Shown here one piece after another: positions 18,437-31,391 of a DNA stretch of 64,000 nucleotides. Source of the stretch: Cryobacterium arcticum (lineage in GTDB: Bacteria; Actinomycetota; Actinomycetes; Actinomycetales; Microbacteriaceae). Numbering within the stretch: position 1 is the stretch's first letter; each line of letters starts with the position of its first letter. Where the stretch lies: assembly GCF_003185895.1 (NCBI RefSeq), contig NZ_QHLY01000012.1:744001-808000 (forward strand), given 5' to 3'. Made by a program: the position numbers and the translations under genes. The notes under the pieces are model-generated. The model was not told the origin of the DNA and did no database searches. It saw only the letters and a program-made list of their open reading frames with translations.

Positions 18437-19641
18437 CCGAGGACCTCCAGTCCTGGCAGTCGCTTACCCTCGAGGAACTCGAGGCTGGCGCCACCGCCGG
18501 TAGAAATATGACCGAACTGGTCATCGGTGAAGCCGAGGATGCGGACGGCGGCGGCGGAGTCTCCTCCGCCGACAACGCTGAGTCCGTTGACCTCGGTGAG
18601 AGCGGCGGCAACCGTGCGGGTGCCGTCGGCGAACGGTGCCAGCTCGAACACGCCCATGGGCCCGTTCCAGAAGACAGTCTTCGAGTCGCGGATGATCGCT
18701 GCGAAGGCAGCGGCCGTGTCCGGTCCGATGTCGAGGCCCAGGCCGGCAGCGCCGAACGGGGTGTTCTCGATCTGGTCGGCTGCCGTGGTGACGTACTCGG
18801 CGTCCGCTCCGAACTTCGAAGCGACGACGACATCCGTCGGCAGCACGATCTTCACGCCGAGGCGCTCGGCCTCAGCGAGGTAACCGCGCACGGTTTCGAT
18901 CTGGTCGACCTCGAGCAGGCTGGCGCCGACCTTGTGGCCCTGGGCCGCGAGGAAGGTGAACAGCATGCCGCCGCCGATGAGCAGTGAGTTCACCCGCGGA
19001 AGCAGGTGACCGATCACGCCGAGCTTGTCCGACACCTTCGAGCCGCCGAGGATCACCGAGTACGGTGCCTCCGGCTTCTCGGTGAGGCGGTCGAGCACGT
19101 CGAGCTCTGCTGCGATGAGCAGGCCGGCAGCGCTCGGCAGGATCTGGGCCAGGTCGAAGACGCTGGCCTGCTTGCGGTGCACGACGCCGAAGCCGTCGGA
19201 GACGAGGACGTCGCCCAGGGCGGACAGTTCGGTGGCGAAGGCCACGCGTTCTGCTTCTACCTTGCTGGTCTCCCCCGCGTTGAAACGGAGGTTCTCCAGA
19301 ACGACGATGTCGCCATCCGTCAGCGCTGCGACTGCAGCCTGGGCGGATTCGCCGACGGTGTCGGCGGCGAAGGCAACCGGGGAACCGATCAGTTCAGCCA
19401 GGCGGGCCGCTACCGGCGCCAGGCTGTACTTCAGGTTGACCTGGCCGTCAGGGCGCCCGAGGTGAGAAACGATCACCAGACGGGCACCCTGCTCGACCAG
19501 AGCCTTGAGGGTGGGCAGGGACGCCCGCACGCGGCCATCGTCGGTGATCTGGCCGTCTTTCAACGGTACGTTCAGATCACACCGAACGATGACGCGCTTG
19601 CCGTGGAGCGATCCCAGCGATTCGATAGTGCGAAGCGTCAC
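18427..19641 (-). CDS. pgk: Phosphoglycerate kinase
   Basis: A 404-residue two-domain kinase producing ATP and 3-phosphoglycerate from 1,3-bisphosphoglycerate. The N-domain signature KRVIVRCDLNVPL is at about residues 14-26, and SHLGRPDG follows. The C-terminal nucleotide domain holds FWNGPMGVFE and the closing VVGGGDSAAAV and HISTGGGASLEFLEG. It starts with GTG at 19641, 13 bases after gap. Co-directional gap-pgk-tpiA is the classic lower glycolysis cluster. Confidence 0.98.
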   Translation of the reverse strand: MTLRTIESLGSLHGKRVIVRCDLNVPLKDGQITDDGRVRASLPTLKALVEQGARLVIVSHLGRPDGQVNLKYSLAPVAARLAELIGSPVAFAADTVGESAQAAVAALTDGDIVVLENLRFNAGETSKVEAERVAFATELSALGDVLVSDGFGVVHRKQASVFDLAQILPSAAGLLIAAELDVLDRLTEKPEAPYSVILGGSKVSDKLGVIGHLLPRVNSLLIGGGMLFTFLAAQGHKVGASLLEVDQIETVRGYLAEAERLGVKIVLPTDVVVASKFGADAEYVTTAADQIENTPFGAAGLGLDIGPDTAAAFAAIIRDSKTVFWNGPMGVFELAPFADGTRTVAAALTEVNGLSVVGGGDSAAAVRILGFTDDQFGHISTGGGASLEFLEGKRLPGLEVLGWQ

Positions 19642-19654
19642 TGCGCGGCCCTAG

Positions 19655-20671
<1,017 letters not shown>

Positions 20672-20757
20672 TTATTGATGGCGCGTGTGGCGCCGGTGGT
20701 GGGGATGAAAGAAAACGAAAGTGTGGGTACGGTGCGTGCGGTTCGCCGAAACAAGCG

Positions 20758-21384
20758 CTACGACAGTAGCAGCAGCCCGTTGGTCTTCTCCTGGGCTGCA
20801 GCGAAGCGGGCCTGCACGTTCTCCCAGTTGACGATGTTCCAGAATGCCTTGACGTAATCCGCGCGCACGTTCTGGTAGTCCAGGTAGTACGCGTGCTCCC
20901 AGACGTCGAGCATCAGGATCGGCACGGTGCCGGCGGCGAAGTTCGCCTGCTGGTCGAAGAACTGCTGGATGATCAGGCGCTGCCCGATGGAATCCCAGGC
21001 CAGCACAGACCAGCCGGAACCTTGCACGCCCAGTGCGACGGCGGTGAAGTGCGCCTGGAACTTCTCGAACGAGCCGAAGAAGTCGTCAATGGCACTGGCC
21101 AGTTCGGCGACGGGCTTGTCGCCGCCGTTCGGGGAGAGGTTCGTCCAGAAGATGGAGTGGTTGACGTGGCCGCCGAGGTTGAAGGCCAGGTCTTTTTCGA
21201 GCTTGTTCACGTACACGAGGCTGCCGGAATCACGGGCCTCCGCCAACTGCGCCAGAGCGGTGTTCGCACCGGTGACATAGGCCTGGTGGTGCTTGCTGTG
21301 GTGGAGTTCCATGATGGTGCCGCTGATGCTCGGCGCGAGCGCCGAGTAATCGTAGGCCAGTTCAGGCAGGGTGTATTCGGCCAT
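20758..21384 (-). CDS. sodA: Superoxide dismutase, Fe/Mn family
   Basis: A 208-residue cytoplasmic enzyme (no signal peptide) that dismutates superoxide. The four metal ligands are visible: His28 in MELHHSKHH, His76 in NHSIFW, and Asp160 and His164 in [19 protein letters not shown] near residue 125 is the usual second-shell region. Fe versus Mn preference cannot be settled from these residues alone. A strong GAGGAG precedes the ATG. It is monocistronic or leads into gap; whiA is upstream beyond GC-rich hairpins. Confidence 0.96.
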   Translation of the reverse strand: MAEYTLPELAYDYSALAPSISGTIMELHHSKHHQAYVTGANTALAQLAEARDSGSLVYVNKLEKDLAFNLGGHVNHSIFWTNLSPNGGDKPVAELASAIDDFFGSFEKFQAHFTAVALGVQGSGWSVLAWDSIGQRLIIQQFFDQQANFAAGTVPILMLDVWEHAYYLDYQNVRADYVKAFWNIVNWENVQARFAAAQEKTNGLLLLS

Positions 21385-21472
21385 AACTCGTATCTCCTCA
21401 TTTATGCAGCAGAGCCGAGATTTCTCTCGTCATCTGCACTGTAAGTGACCTTTTTAGTCTACTCAGGTGGAC

Positions 21473-21508
21473 AGGGGACGTTAGTCCCCTCTTCCCCCTT
21501 GCGGGGGG
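21473..21508 (-). terminator. Double hairpin after whiA
   Basis: AGGGGAC (21473-21479) pairs with GTCCCCT (21484-21490) around GTTA, and CCCCC (21494-21498) pairs with GGGGG (21503-21507) around TTGC. The two stems lie just beyond the whiA stop and upstream of sodA. No clear U-tract follows. Confidence 0.5.
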
Positions 21509-21528
21509 TCCAGGCCTCAGGTTGCAGG

Positions 21529-22509
21529 TCAGACGTCGTCGAGGTCCGCGGGCAGGTTCGCGTCGGTGCCGGGGATGCCCAGATCGACGGCTTTCTTGTC
21601 GGCCATGGCCAGCAGGCGGCGGATGCGGCCGGCGACAGCGTCCTTGGTCATGGGCGGGTCGGCGTGATGGCCGAGCTCGTCGAGGCTGGAGTCACGGAAC
21701 GACAGCCGCAGCTCCCCCGCGTAGCGGAGGTGCTCTGGGATGTCGTCGCCGAGGATCTCCATGGCCCGATCCACGCGCGCGCAGGCGGCCACGGCGGCTT
21801 GCGCCGAGCGGCGCAGGTTGGCGTCGTCGAAGTTCACCAGCCGGTTGGCTGTCGCGCGCACCTCACGGCGCTGGCGGAGGGCCTCCCAGTTCAACACGGT
21901 CTCCTGGGCGCCCATCTGCACCAGCATCGCGCCGATGGCGTCGCCGTCGCGGATGACGACGCGGTGCACACCGCGCACCTCACGTGCCTTCGCGACGATG
22001 CCCAGGCGGCCGGCGGCGCCCACGATGGCCATGGCCGCTTCGTTGCCGGGGCAGACTACTTCGAGGGCGGCGGAACGACCGGGGTCGGTCAGCGAGCCGG
22101 TGGCGAGGAACGCACCGCGCCAGACTGCCGCGATCTCGTCCTTGGAGCCGGTGGTGAGCCGGTTCGGCAGGCCACGGATCGGACGGCGGCGGGCGTCGAG
22201 CAGACCGGTCTGCCGAGCGAGGGTCTCGCCGCCGTCGAGTACGCGCACGAGGTAGTGGTTGGTGCGCCGGAGGCCGGAGGCCGTGATCACGGAAACGTCG
22301 CTGCGGACTCCGTAGAGTTCGGCGAGGTCCTTGCGCACCCGACGGGCCAGCAAGGCGGTGTCGAGTTCGGATTCGATTGCGATGCGGCCGGAGATCATGT
22401 GCAGACCGCCGGAGAATCGCAGGATTGTGGCCAGTTCGGCCGCGCGAACCGTGGTCTTCGAAACCTCGACGCGTGCTAGTTCATCTTTGACGTCGATGGT
22501 GAGTGCCAA
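21529..22509 (-). CDS. whiA: DNA-binding protein WhiA
   Basis: A 326-residue protein of the WhiA family: an N-terminal domain related to LAGLIDADG endonucleases but without their catalytic acids, and a C-terminal DUF199 helix-turn-helix (LADRR-like region around [32 protein letters not shown], read here in parts). In Streptomyces it controls sporulation and septation with WhiB; in non-sporulating bacteria it affects division and chromosome segregation. It starts with TTG at 22509. It follows rapZ by 55 bases, and the usual yvcK gene between them is missing. Confidence 0.95.
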   Translation of the reverse strand: MALTIDVKDELARVEVSKTTVRAAELATILRFSGGLHMISGRIAIESELDTALLARRVRKDLAELYGVRSDVSVITASGLRRTNHYLVRVLDGGETLARQTGLLDARRRPIRGLPNRLTTGSKDEIAAVWRGAFLATGSLTDPGRSAALEVVCPGNEAAMAIVGAAGRLGIVAKAREVRGVHRVVIRDGDAIGAMLVQMGAQETVLNWEALRQRREVRATANRLVNFDDANLRRSAQAAVAACARVDRAMEILGDDIPEHLRYAGELRLSFRDSSLDELGHHADPPMTKDAVAGRIRRLLAMADKKAVDLGIPGTDANLPADLDDV

Positions 22510-22564
22510 TCGTCATTTCCATTCTGTTGTTCGGGACTGCCGCCATAGATGGCGGCGGCTGTCG

Positions 22565-23440
22565 TTATTCTCGTCCGAGGTCGCGGTGCTTGAGGCTCAC
22601 CGCGACGCCGGGAAATTCTTGGAGCAGGCCGGCCAGCTCACGTGCCATCGCGACCGAGCGGTGCTTGCCGCCGGTGCATCCGATGGCAATGGTGGCATGA
22701 CGCTTGTTCTCCCGCTGATATCCCGCCAGGACGGGGCGGACGGCTGCCGCGTATGCGTCGATGAACTCGCGGGCTCCCTCCTGGCCGAGAACGTATTCGG
22801 CGACTTCGGGGTCGAGGCCGGTGTGCGGTCGAAGCTCGGGGATCCAGAACGGGTTCGGCAGGAACCTGGCGTCGGCGACCATGTCGACGTCGGTGGGCAG
22901 GCCGTACTTGAAGCCGAAGCTCATCACGGTCAGGTGCAGGCCGGCCGCGTTCTCGGCGGCGAACCGTTCCGTGATCGTGGTGGCGAGCTGGTGGATGTTG
23001 AGGTCTGACGTGTCGATCACGATGTCGCAGGATTCACGCACCACGGCGAGCCGGGTGCGCTCGGCGGAGATGCCGTCCAGGATGGTGCCTTCGCCCTGCA
23101 GCGGGTGCGGCCGGCGCACGGCTTCGAACCGGCGTACGAGCACGTCGTCGCGAGCCTCAAGGAAGATCACCCGCACCTGGGTGCCGGTACGGAGTGCCTG
23201 CACCAGCTCCTGGAAGTCACCGAAGAAGTCCCGACCGCGGATGTCGACGACAGCGGCGATCTTGGGCAGGTTCGTTCCCGCTCGGCCGACCAGCTCCACG
23301 AGGGGGCGCAGCATTTGCGGCGGCAGGTTGTCGACGACGTACCAGCCGAGGTCCTCCAGAGCGTTCGCCACGGTGGATCGTCCGGCGCCGGACATGCCCG
23401 TCACGATGAGCATCTCCTGCTTCTCGGTCTCCGTGCTCAT
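22565..23440 (-). CDS. rapZ: RapZ-family nucleotide-binding protein (YvcJ)
   Basis: A 291-residue protein with an N-terminal P-loop domain and the C-terminal RapZ domain, whose markers are VMSFGFKYGLP, DARFLPNPFW and IGCTGGKHRSV. In the Walker A motif, GMSGAGRST (about residues 15-23), the usual lysine is Arg; I recall the same in other actinobacterial homologues. Enteric RapZ is an RNase E adaptor for GlmZ RNA; that RNA is not known in actinobacteria, so the role here is open. It lies 60 bases after uvrC and before whiA. Confidence 0.93.
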   Translation of the reverse strand: MSTETEKQEMLIVTGMSGAGRSTVANALEDLGWYVVDNLPPQMLRPLVELVGRAGTNLPKIAAVVDIRGRDFFGDFQELVQALRTGTQVRVIFLEARDDVLVRRFEAVRRPHPLQGEGTILDGISAERTRLAVVRESCDIVIDTSDLNIHQLATTITERFAAENAAGLHLTVMSFGFKYGLPTDVDMVADARFLPNPFWIPELRPHTGLDPEVAEYVLGQEGAREFIDAYAAAVRPVLAGYQRENKRHATIAIGCTGGKHRSVAMARELAGLLQEFPGVAVSLKHRDLGRE

Positions 23441-23500
23441 GCTGGATTATGCCTTCGGTCGAAGTGAGTGAATGTCCAGCTTATCGACCGGGGGCACGGT

Positions 23501-25489
23501 TCAGGCGCGCAGGTGCCGGTGGATGCCCTCCGCGAGGGCCGGTCCGATGCCGCGGATCTCGCCGATGGAGTCCACCGACGCCTCCTTGAGACGGCTGACC
23601 GACCCGAAGTGCGCCAGCAGGACCTTGATCCGCGCGGGGCCGAGGCCGGGGATTTCTCCGAGGATGGTGTTGATGTCGCGTTTACGGCGTGCACGTTGGT
23701 GCGTGATCGCGAAGCGGTGAGCTTCATCCCGGATCCGTTGGAACAGGAAGAGAGCGTCGCTGTTGCGGGGCAGGATCACGGGATAGTCGGAGTCCGGCAG
23801 CCAGATCTCTTCCAACCGCTTCGCGATGCCGCACAGGGCGATGCCCTCGACACCGGACTCCCGCAGCGCCCGAGCGGCGGCGGCGACCTGCGGTTGGCCG
23901 CCGTCGACGATGAGCAGGTTGGGCTGGTAGCGGAACTTCTTCCGTTTTGCGGCGACCTCGGGGACGTCCGCGTCATCCGTCTCAGCCTCGTCATCGGTTC
24001 CTGACGCGTCGGCGGGCGGGGCGTGCTCGGCACTGTCCAGGCCGTTCTCCGGCTCGTCCTTCACCGCGATCACGCCGCCGGAGGGCAGCGCCTCCGGGGT
24101 CGCGTCGTCCGGTACCAGGTAGGCCAGGCGGCGGGTCAGCACCCGATACAGCGAGTCGGTGTCGTCGGTGGACTCGGGGATGCTGAACCGGCGGTACTCG
24201 TCTTTGCGGGGCAGGCCGTCTTCGAAGACCACCATCGAGGCCACGATGTTGGTGCCGCCGAGGTGGGATACGTCGTAACACTCCATCCGCAGCGGTGCAG
24301 TGGACATGCCGAGCGCCTCCTGGATGTCTTCGAGGGCTTTGGACCTGGCGACGAAGTCGGAGCTGCGCCGAGTCTTGTAAAGCATCAGCGCCTGCTTGGC
24401 GTTCTGGGCCGCTGTGGCCAGCAGGGCGGCCTTCTCGCCGCGCTGAGCGGCGACCAGGCGCACCTTGCGGTTGGCGATCCCGCCCAGCCAGCCTTCGAGC
24501 GCCTCGGCGTCGTCGGGAAGCTCCGGCAGTACGATCTCCCGCGGCGGCACGGCATCGCCGGTGTAGACGGTCTGCATGATCGAGTCGATCAACTCACTGG
24601 TGCTGAGGTCGAGCTCCTTGTCGACGACCCACCCGCGCACGCCGCGGATGCGGCCGCCGCGCACCAGGAACAACTGCACGGCCGCCGCAAGCTCGTCCTG
24701 TTCGATCGCGAACAGGTCGATGTCCACGTTGTCGCGCAGCACCACAGCGCTTTTCTCCAACACGGCGTTGAGCGCCTTCACCTGGTCGCGGCGCCGGGCG
24801 GCGGTCTCGTAGTCCTGCGCCAGGGCCGCTTCCTTCATCTGGTTTGTGAGGCTGTTGATCAGCTTGCGGTCCTGGCTGCCCATGAAGTTCACGAACTCGT
24901 TGACGATCGCCCGGTGCTCCTCGATCCCGACTTTGCCGGAGCAGGGGCCGAAACAGCGGCCGATCTGACCGGCGAAGCACGGCTTGCCCGACTGCATGGC
25001 GCGTTTGTAATTGGCGTTGTTGCAGGTACGGATCGGGAAGGCCTTGAGCATCAGGTCGATGGTTTCGTGCACCGCCCAGACCTTGGGGTACGGGCCGAAG
25101 TAGCGCGCGCCTTTGATGCCGGTGGTACGCGTGACGAGTGCCCGGGGCGCCTCATCGGCGAGAGTCACCGCGAGGTACGGGTAGGACTTGTCGTCTTTGA
25201 ACTGCACGTTGAACGGAGGATCGAACTCGTTGATCCAGGTCCACTCCAGCTGCAGCGCCTCGATCTCGGTGCCGACGGTGGTCCATTCCACGCTCGTGGC
25301 GGTCGTGACCATGCGCCGGGTACGGTCGTGCAGGCTGCTCAGCGGCGCGAAGTAATTGCTCAGCCGGGCGCGCAGGTTCTTCGCCTTGCCGACATACAGC
25401 ACCCGGCGGGAGGCATCCCGGAACCTGTAGACACCGGGTTCGGTCGGGATCTCCCCCGGCTTGGGGCGATAGCTCAGAGCGTCAGACAT
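23501..25489 (-). CDS. uvrC: UvrABC system protein C
   Basis: A 662-residue dual-incision nuclease of nucleotide excision repair. Order of domains: GIY-YIG nuclease ([26 protein letters not shown], in its parts, residues 18-43) for the 3' cut; a Cys-rich stretch ([19 protein letters not shown]) as in Fe-S-binding UvrC; a UVR motif near residue 215; the RNase H-like domain for the 5' cut ([17 protein letters not shown]); and C-terminal helix-hairpin-helix repeats. An acidic low-complexity insert of about 38 residues (about 476-513) interrupts the RNase H-like part. It is 13 bases after uvrA and has a strong GGAGGAAG before its ATG. Confidence 0.97.
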   Translation of the reverse strand: MSDALSYRPKPGEIPTEPGVYRFRDASRRVLYVGKAKNLRARLSNYFAPLSSLHDRTRRMVTTATSVEWTTVGTEIEALQLEWTWINEFDPPFNVQFKDDKSYPYLAVTLADEAPRALVTRTTGIKGARYFGPYPKVWAVHETIDLMLKAFPIRTCNNANYKRAMQSGKPCFAGQIGRCFGPCSGKVGIEEHRAIVNEFVNFMGSQDRKLINSLTNQMKEAALAQDYETAARRRDQVKALNAVLEKSAVVLRDNVDIDLFAIEQDELAAAVQLFLVRGGRIRGVRGWVVDKELDLSTSELIDSIMQTVYTGDAVPPREIVLPELPDDAEALEGWLGGIANRKVRLVAAQRGEKAALLATAAQNAKQALMLYKTRRSSDFVARSKALEDIQEALGMSTAPLRMECYDVSHLGGTNIVASMVVFEDGLPRKDEYRRFSIPESTDDTDSLYRVLTRRLAYLVPDDATPEALPSGGVIAVKDEPENGLDSAEHAPPADASGTDDEAETDDADVPEVAAKRKKFRYQPNLLIVDGGQPQVAAAARALRESGVEGIALCGIAKRLEEIWLPDSDYPVILPRNSDALFLFQRIRDEAHRFAITHQRARRKRDINTILGEIPGLGPARIKVLLAHFGSVSRLKEASVDSIGEIRGIGPALAEGIHRHLRA

Positions 25490-25502
25490 CTTCTTCCTCC
25501 GC

Positions 25503-28373
<2,871 letters not shown>

Positions 28374-28455
28374 TCGAGTCTATGCAGTGCCACCGACACT
28401 CCTGTGCCACGGGCATCCCGCTGACACTTGCTGACAGCGAACGCAGCCGACGCCG

Positions 28456-28482
28456 GGCCCTGAATCCGAGCGGATCAGGGCC
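28456..28482 (-). terminator. Terminator after uvrB
   Basis: GGCCCTG-A-ATCCG (28456-28468) pairs with CGGAT-CAGGGCC (28471-28482) with one bulged A and an AG loop. It lies 21 bases beyond the uvrB stop and before uvrA. There is no U-tract, so some read-through into uvrA is likely. Confidence 0.55.
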
Positions 28483-28502
28483 TCGGCCGGGTCGGGTGCC
28501 GG

Positions 28503-30566
28503 CTAGCCGAGGTGCCCGGCCTTCTCCATCTGGCGGAGTTCGCGTTTGAGCTCGGAGACTTCGTCGCGCAGCCGCCCGGCGAGCTCGAACTTGAGTTCGC
28601 CGGCGGCCTCGAGCATCTGGGCGTTGAGGTCGGCGATGATCGACTCGAGGTCGTTGGCGCCGTTGGCGGCCAGACCCTTCCGCATCGACGGGGTGGGGCT
28701 GCGGCGGCGGGCGTCCCGTCCGGCGAGCAGCTCAGCGGTATCGGCCTCCTCGCGGGCGAGGACATCGGTGATGTCGGCGATGCGCTTCCGCAACGGGGTC
28801 GGGTCGATGCCGTGGAGGGTGTTGTACTCGACCTGCTTCTCCCGGCGCCGGTCGGTCTCGTCGATGGCCCTGGCCATCGAGTCGGTGATCCGGTCCGCGT
28901 ACATGTGCACCTCACCGGACACGTTGCGGGCGGCACGCCCGATCGTCTGGATGAGCGAGGTCGACGACCGGAGGAAACCCTCCTTGTCGGCGTCGAGGAT
29001 GGCCACCAGGGACACCTCGGGCAGGTCGAGGCCTTCCCGGAGCAGGTTGATGCCCACGAGCACGTCGTACAGGCCCTGGCGCAGCTCGGTGAGTAGCTCC
29101 ACCCGGCGGAGGGTGTCGACGTCGGAGTGCAGATAGCGCACCCGCACGCCGGCCTCGGTGAGGAAGTCGGTGAGCTCCTCCGCCATCTTCTTGGTGAGGG
29201 TGGTGACCAGCACCCGCTCGTTGAGTTCGACGCGCAGCCGGATCTGTTCGAGCAGGTCGTCGATCTGGCCGGCGGAGGGCTTGACGATGATTTGCGGGTC
29301 GACCAGGCCGGTCGGGCGGATGATCTGCTCGACGATGCCGTCGGCGATGCCCATCTCGTACTTGCCGGGCGTGGCCGAGAGATACACGGTCTGGCCGACC
29401 CGGTCCTTGAACTCGTTCCACCGCAGCGGCCGGTTGTCGAGGGCACTCGGCAGCCGGAAGCCGTGCTCCACCAGGGTGCGCTTACGCGAGGAGTCGCCCT
29501 CGTACATGGCGCCGATCTGCGGCACGGTGACGTGCGATTCGTCGATGACCACCAGGAAGTCGTCGGGGAAGTAGTCGAGCAGGCAGTGCCCCGGCTCCCC
29601 CGCGTTTCTCCCGTCGATGTGCCGGGAATAGTTCTCGATGCCGGAGCAGAAGCCGATCTGCTCCATCATCTCCAGGTCGAAGGTGGTGCGCATCCGCAGC
29701 CGTTGCGCTTCGAGAAGCTTGCCCTCGCGCTCGAGCTGTTCCAGCCGTTCGGCCAGTTCTTCCTTGATGGTGACCATCGCCCGCTGCATCACGTCGGTGC
29801 TGGCGACGTAGTGCGAGCCGGGGAAGACGGAGACCGCGTCGAGCTTCTGCAGGATGTCGCCGGTGAGCGGGTGCAGGCTGTAGAGCGCTTCGATCTCGTC
29901 GCCGAACATCTCGATCCGGATGGCGTGTTCTTCGTACATCGGGATGATCTCGATGGTGTCGCCGCGCACCCTGAAGTTGCCGCGGGAGAAGTCGACGTCG
30001 TTGCGCTGGTACTGCATGGCCACGAACCTGCGGATCAGCCAGTCCCGATTGACCTGCTGACCCACCTGCAACGCCACCATCGCCTCGAGGTACCCCTCCG
30101 GGGTGCCGAGGCCGTAGATGCAGGACACCGTGGAGACCACGATGACGTCGCGGCGGCTGAGCAGCGAGTTCGTGGTGGAGTGCCGGAGGCGTTCGACTTC
30201 CTCGTTGATCGAGGAGTCCTTCTCGATGAAGGTGTCGGTCTGGGGAACGTAGGCTTCCGGCTGGTAGTAGTCGTAGTAGGAGACGAAGTACTCGACGGCG
30301 TTGTTGGGCATCAGCTCGCGGAACTCGTTCACGAGCTGCGCGGCCAGGGTCTTGTTGTGCGCGAGCACCAGGGTGGGCCGCTGCACCTGTTCGATCAGCC
30401 ACGCTGTCGTCGCGGACTTGCCGGTACCGGTGGCGCCGAGCAGCACGATGTCCGTTTCACCGGCGTTGATGCGGCCGGCGAGTTCCTTGATCGCGGTCGG
30501 CTGGTCGCCGCTGGGCGTGTACTCGCTCACGACCTCGAAGGGATGTACGGCGCGGGTAGGTTCCAT
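28503..30566 (-). CDS. uvrB: UvrABC system protein B
   Basis: A 687-residue helicase-like damage verifier of nucleotide excision repair. Walker A is [13 protein letters not shown] (about residues 44-56). The beta-hairpin that inserts between DNA strands contains [12 protein letters not shown]. Helicase motifs include [11 protein letters not shown] (DEAD-like) and QTIGRAARN (motif VI). The C-terminal UVR domain ([17 protein letters not shown]) is the UvrC contact. It follows coaE by only nine bases, so the two are likely co-transcribed. The length is normal. Confidence 0.98.
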   Translation of the reverse strand: MEPTRAVHPFEVVSEYTPSGDQPTAIKELAGRINAGETDIVLLGATGTGKSATTAWLIEQVQRPTLVLAHNKTLAAQLVNEFRELMPNNAVEYFVSYYDYYQPEAYVPQTDTFIEKDSSINEEVERLRHSTTNSLLSRRDVIVVSTVSCIYGLGTPEGYLEAMVALQVGQQVNRDWLIRRFVAMQYQRNDVDFSRGNFRVRGDTIEIIPMYEEHAIRIEMFGDEIEALYSLHPLTGDILQKLDAVSVFPGSHYVASTDVMQRAMVTIKEELAERLEQLEREGKLLEAQRLRMRTTFDLEMMEQIGFCSGIENYSRHIDGRNAGEPGHCLLDYFPDDFLVVIDESHVTVPQIGAMYEGDSSRKRTLVEHGFRLPSALDNRPLRWNEFKDRVGQTVYLSATPGKYEMGIADGIVEQIIRPTGLVDPQIIVKPSAGQIDDLLEQIRLRVELNERVLVTTLTKKMAEELTDFLTEAGVRVRYLHSDVDTLRRVELLTELRQGLYDVLVGINLLREGLDLPEVSLVAILDADKEGFLRSSTSLIQTIGRAARNVSGEVHMYADRITDSMARAIDETDRRREKQVEYNTLHGIDPTPLRKRIADITDVLAREEADTAELLAGRDARRRSPTPSMRKGLAANGANDLESIIADLNAQMLEAAGELKFELAGRLRDEVSELKRELRQMEKAGHLG

Positions 30567-30575
30567 GCTTCCAGT

Positions 30576-31238
30576 CTAAGGAGCACCACCGACACTCGAG
30601 TCAGCGGCCGCGTCGGTCGCTTCCGGGAGCGCGTCGTGGTGGGAGCGGAGCTTCCGTTTCCAGAGCCTGTCCACCTGGTTCAGTGTCGCATCGAGCGATC
30701 CGGTGGAGTCGATCACGGCATCGGCGACGGCGAGGCGTTCGTCGTCGCCGGCCTGGGCGGCGATTCGGCTGAGGGCGTCGGCCTCGTTCATGCCGCGCAA
30801 CTCGACCATGCGCCGCACCCGGGTTTCGGCATCGGCGTGCACGACGACGATCAGGTCGAAGGGGTGCCCGACGGACGCCTCAACGAGCAGGGGGACGTCG
30901 TAGACGACGACCACGTGCGGGTTCGCCTTCTCCGCGGCGTCGATGGCCCGGGCGGAGAGGGCGCGCACCGCAGGGTGCACGATCTGGTTGAGCAGGTTGA
31001 GCGCGGCCGGGTTTCCGAACACGATCGCGCCCAGAGCAGCCCGGTTGAGGCTGCCGTCAGCGTTGCGGACCTCGTCGCCGAAGACCTCGATCACGTGCGC
31101 GAGCGCATCCGTGCCGGGCTCGACCGCGGCGCGGGCGAGCTGGTCGGCGTCGATCACCACGGCCCCGTGTTCGGCGAACCGTCTCGCCACAGTGCTCTTG
31201 CCCGATGCGATCCCGCCGGTCAATCCAATCAAGTACAC
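30576..31238 (-). CDS. coaE: Dephospho-CoA kinase
   Basis: A 220-residue P-loop kinase catalysing the last step of coenzyme A synthesis. GLTGGIASGKST (residues 5-16) is the ATP-binding loop, followed by VIDADQLARAAVEPG with its catalytic Asp, and VVVYDVPLLVEA. The C-terminal 20 residues are an unstructured acidic/Ala tail. It starts with GTG at 31238. The gene for an earlier CoA step, coaBC, is at the far right of the window. rpsA upstream and uvrB downstream follow a common actinobacterial order. Confidence 0.95.
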   Translation of the reverse strand: MYLIGLTGGIASGKSTVARRFAEHGAVVIDADQLARAAVEPGTDALAHVIEVFGDEVRNADGSLNRAALGAIVFGNPAALNLLNQIVHPAVRALSARAIDAAEKANPHVVVVYDVPLLVEASVGHPFDLIVVVHADAETRVRRMVELRGMNEADALSRIAAQAGDDERLAVADAVIDSTGSLDATLNQVDRLWKRKLRSHHDALPEATDAAADSSVGGAP

Positions 31239-31331
31239 GGCCCCATGCTAGCCAACCTGCTGGAGTGCCCCGGGAGCGGCCCGCCGTCGTGGGCGGATGT
31301 GCAGTTCGTCGGGAGACCGGCTTAACCGGAA

Positions 31332-31359
31332 CAAGCCGGACCCCGTAGGGTCCGGCTTG
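31332..31359 (-). terminator. Terminator after rpsA
   Basis: CAAGCCGGACCC (31332-31343) pairs perfectly with GGGTCCGGCTTG (31348-31359) around a CGTA loop. It lies 33 bases after the rpsA stop, upstream of coaE. A short TTGTTCCGGTTAA follows on the minus strand, which is weak as a U-tract. Confidence 0.7.
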
Positions 31360-31391
31360 ATCTGGCGCCGGCGCAAGCCGGGCGGGTGATG

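Noticed and set aside
28374..28502. SOS (LexA) box upstream of uvrA
   Set aside because: No sequence resembling the actinobacterial TCGAAC-N4-GTTCGA box was found by eye here or before uvrB.
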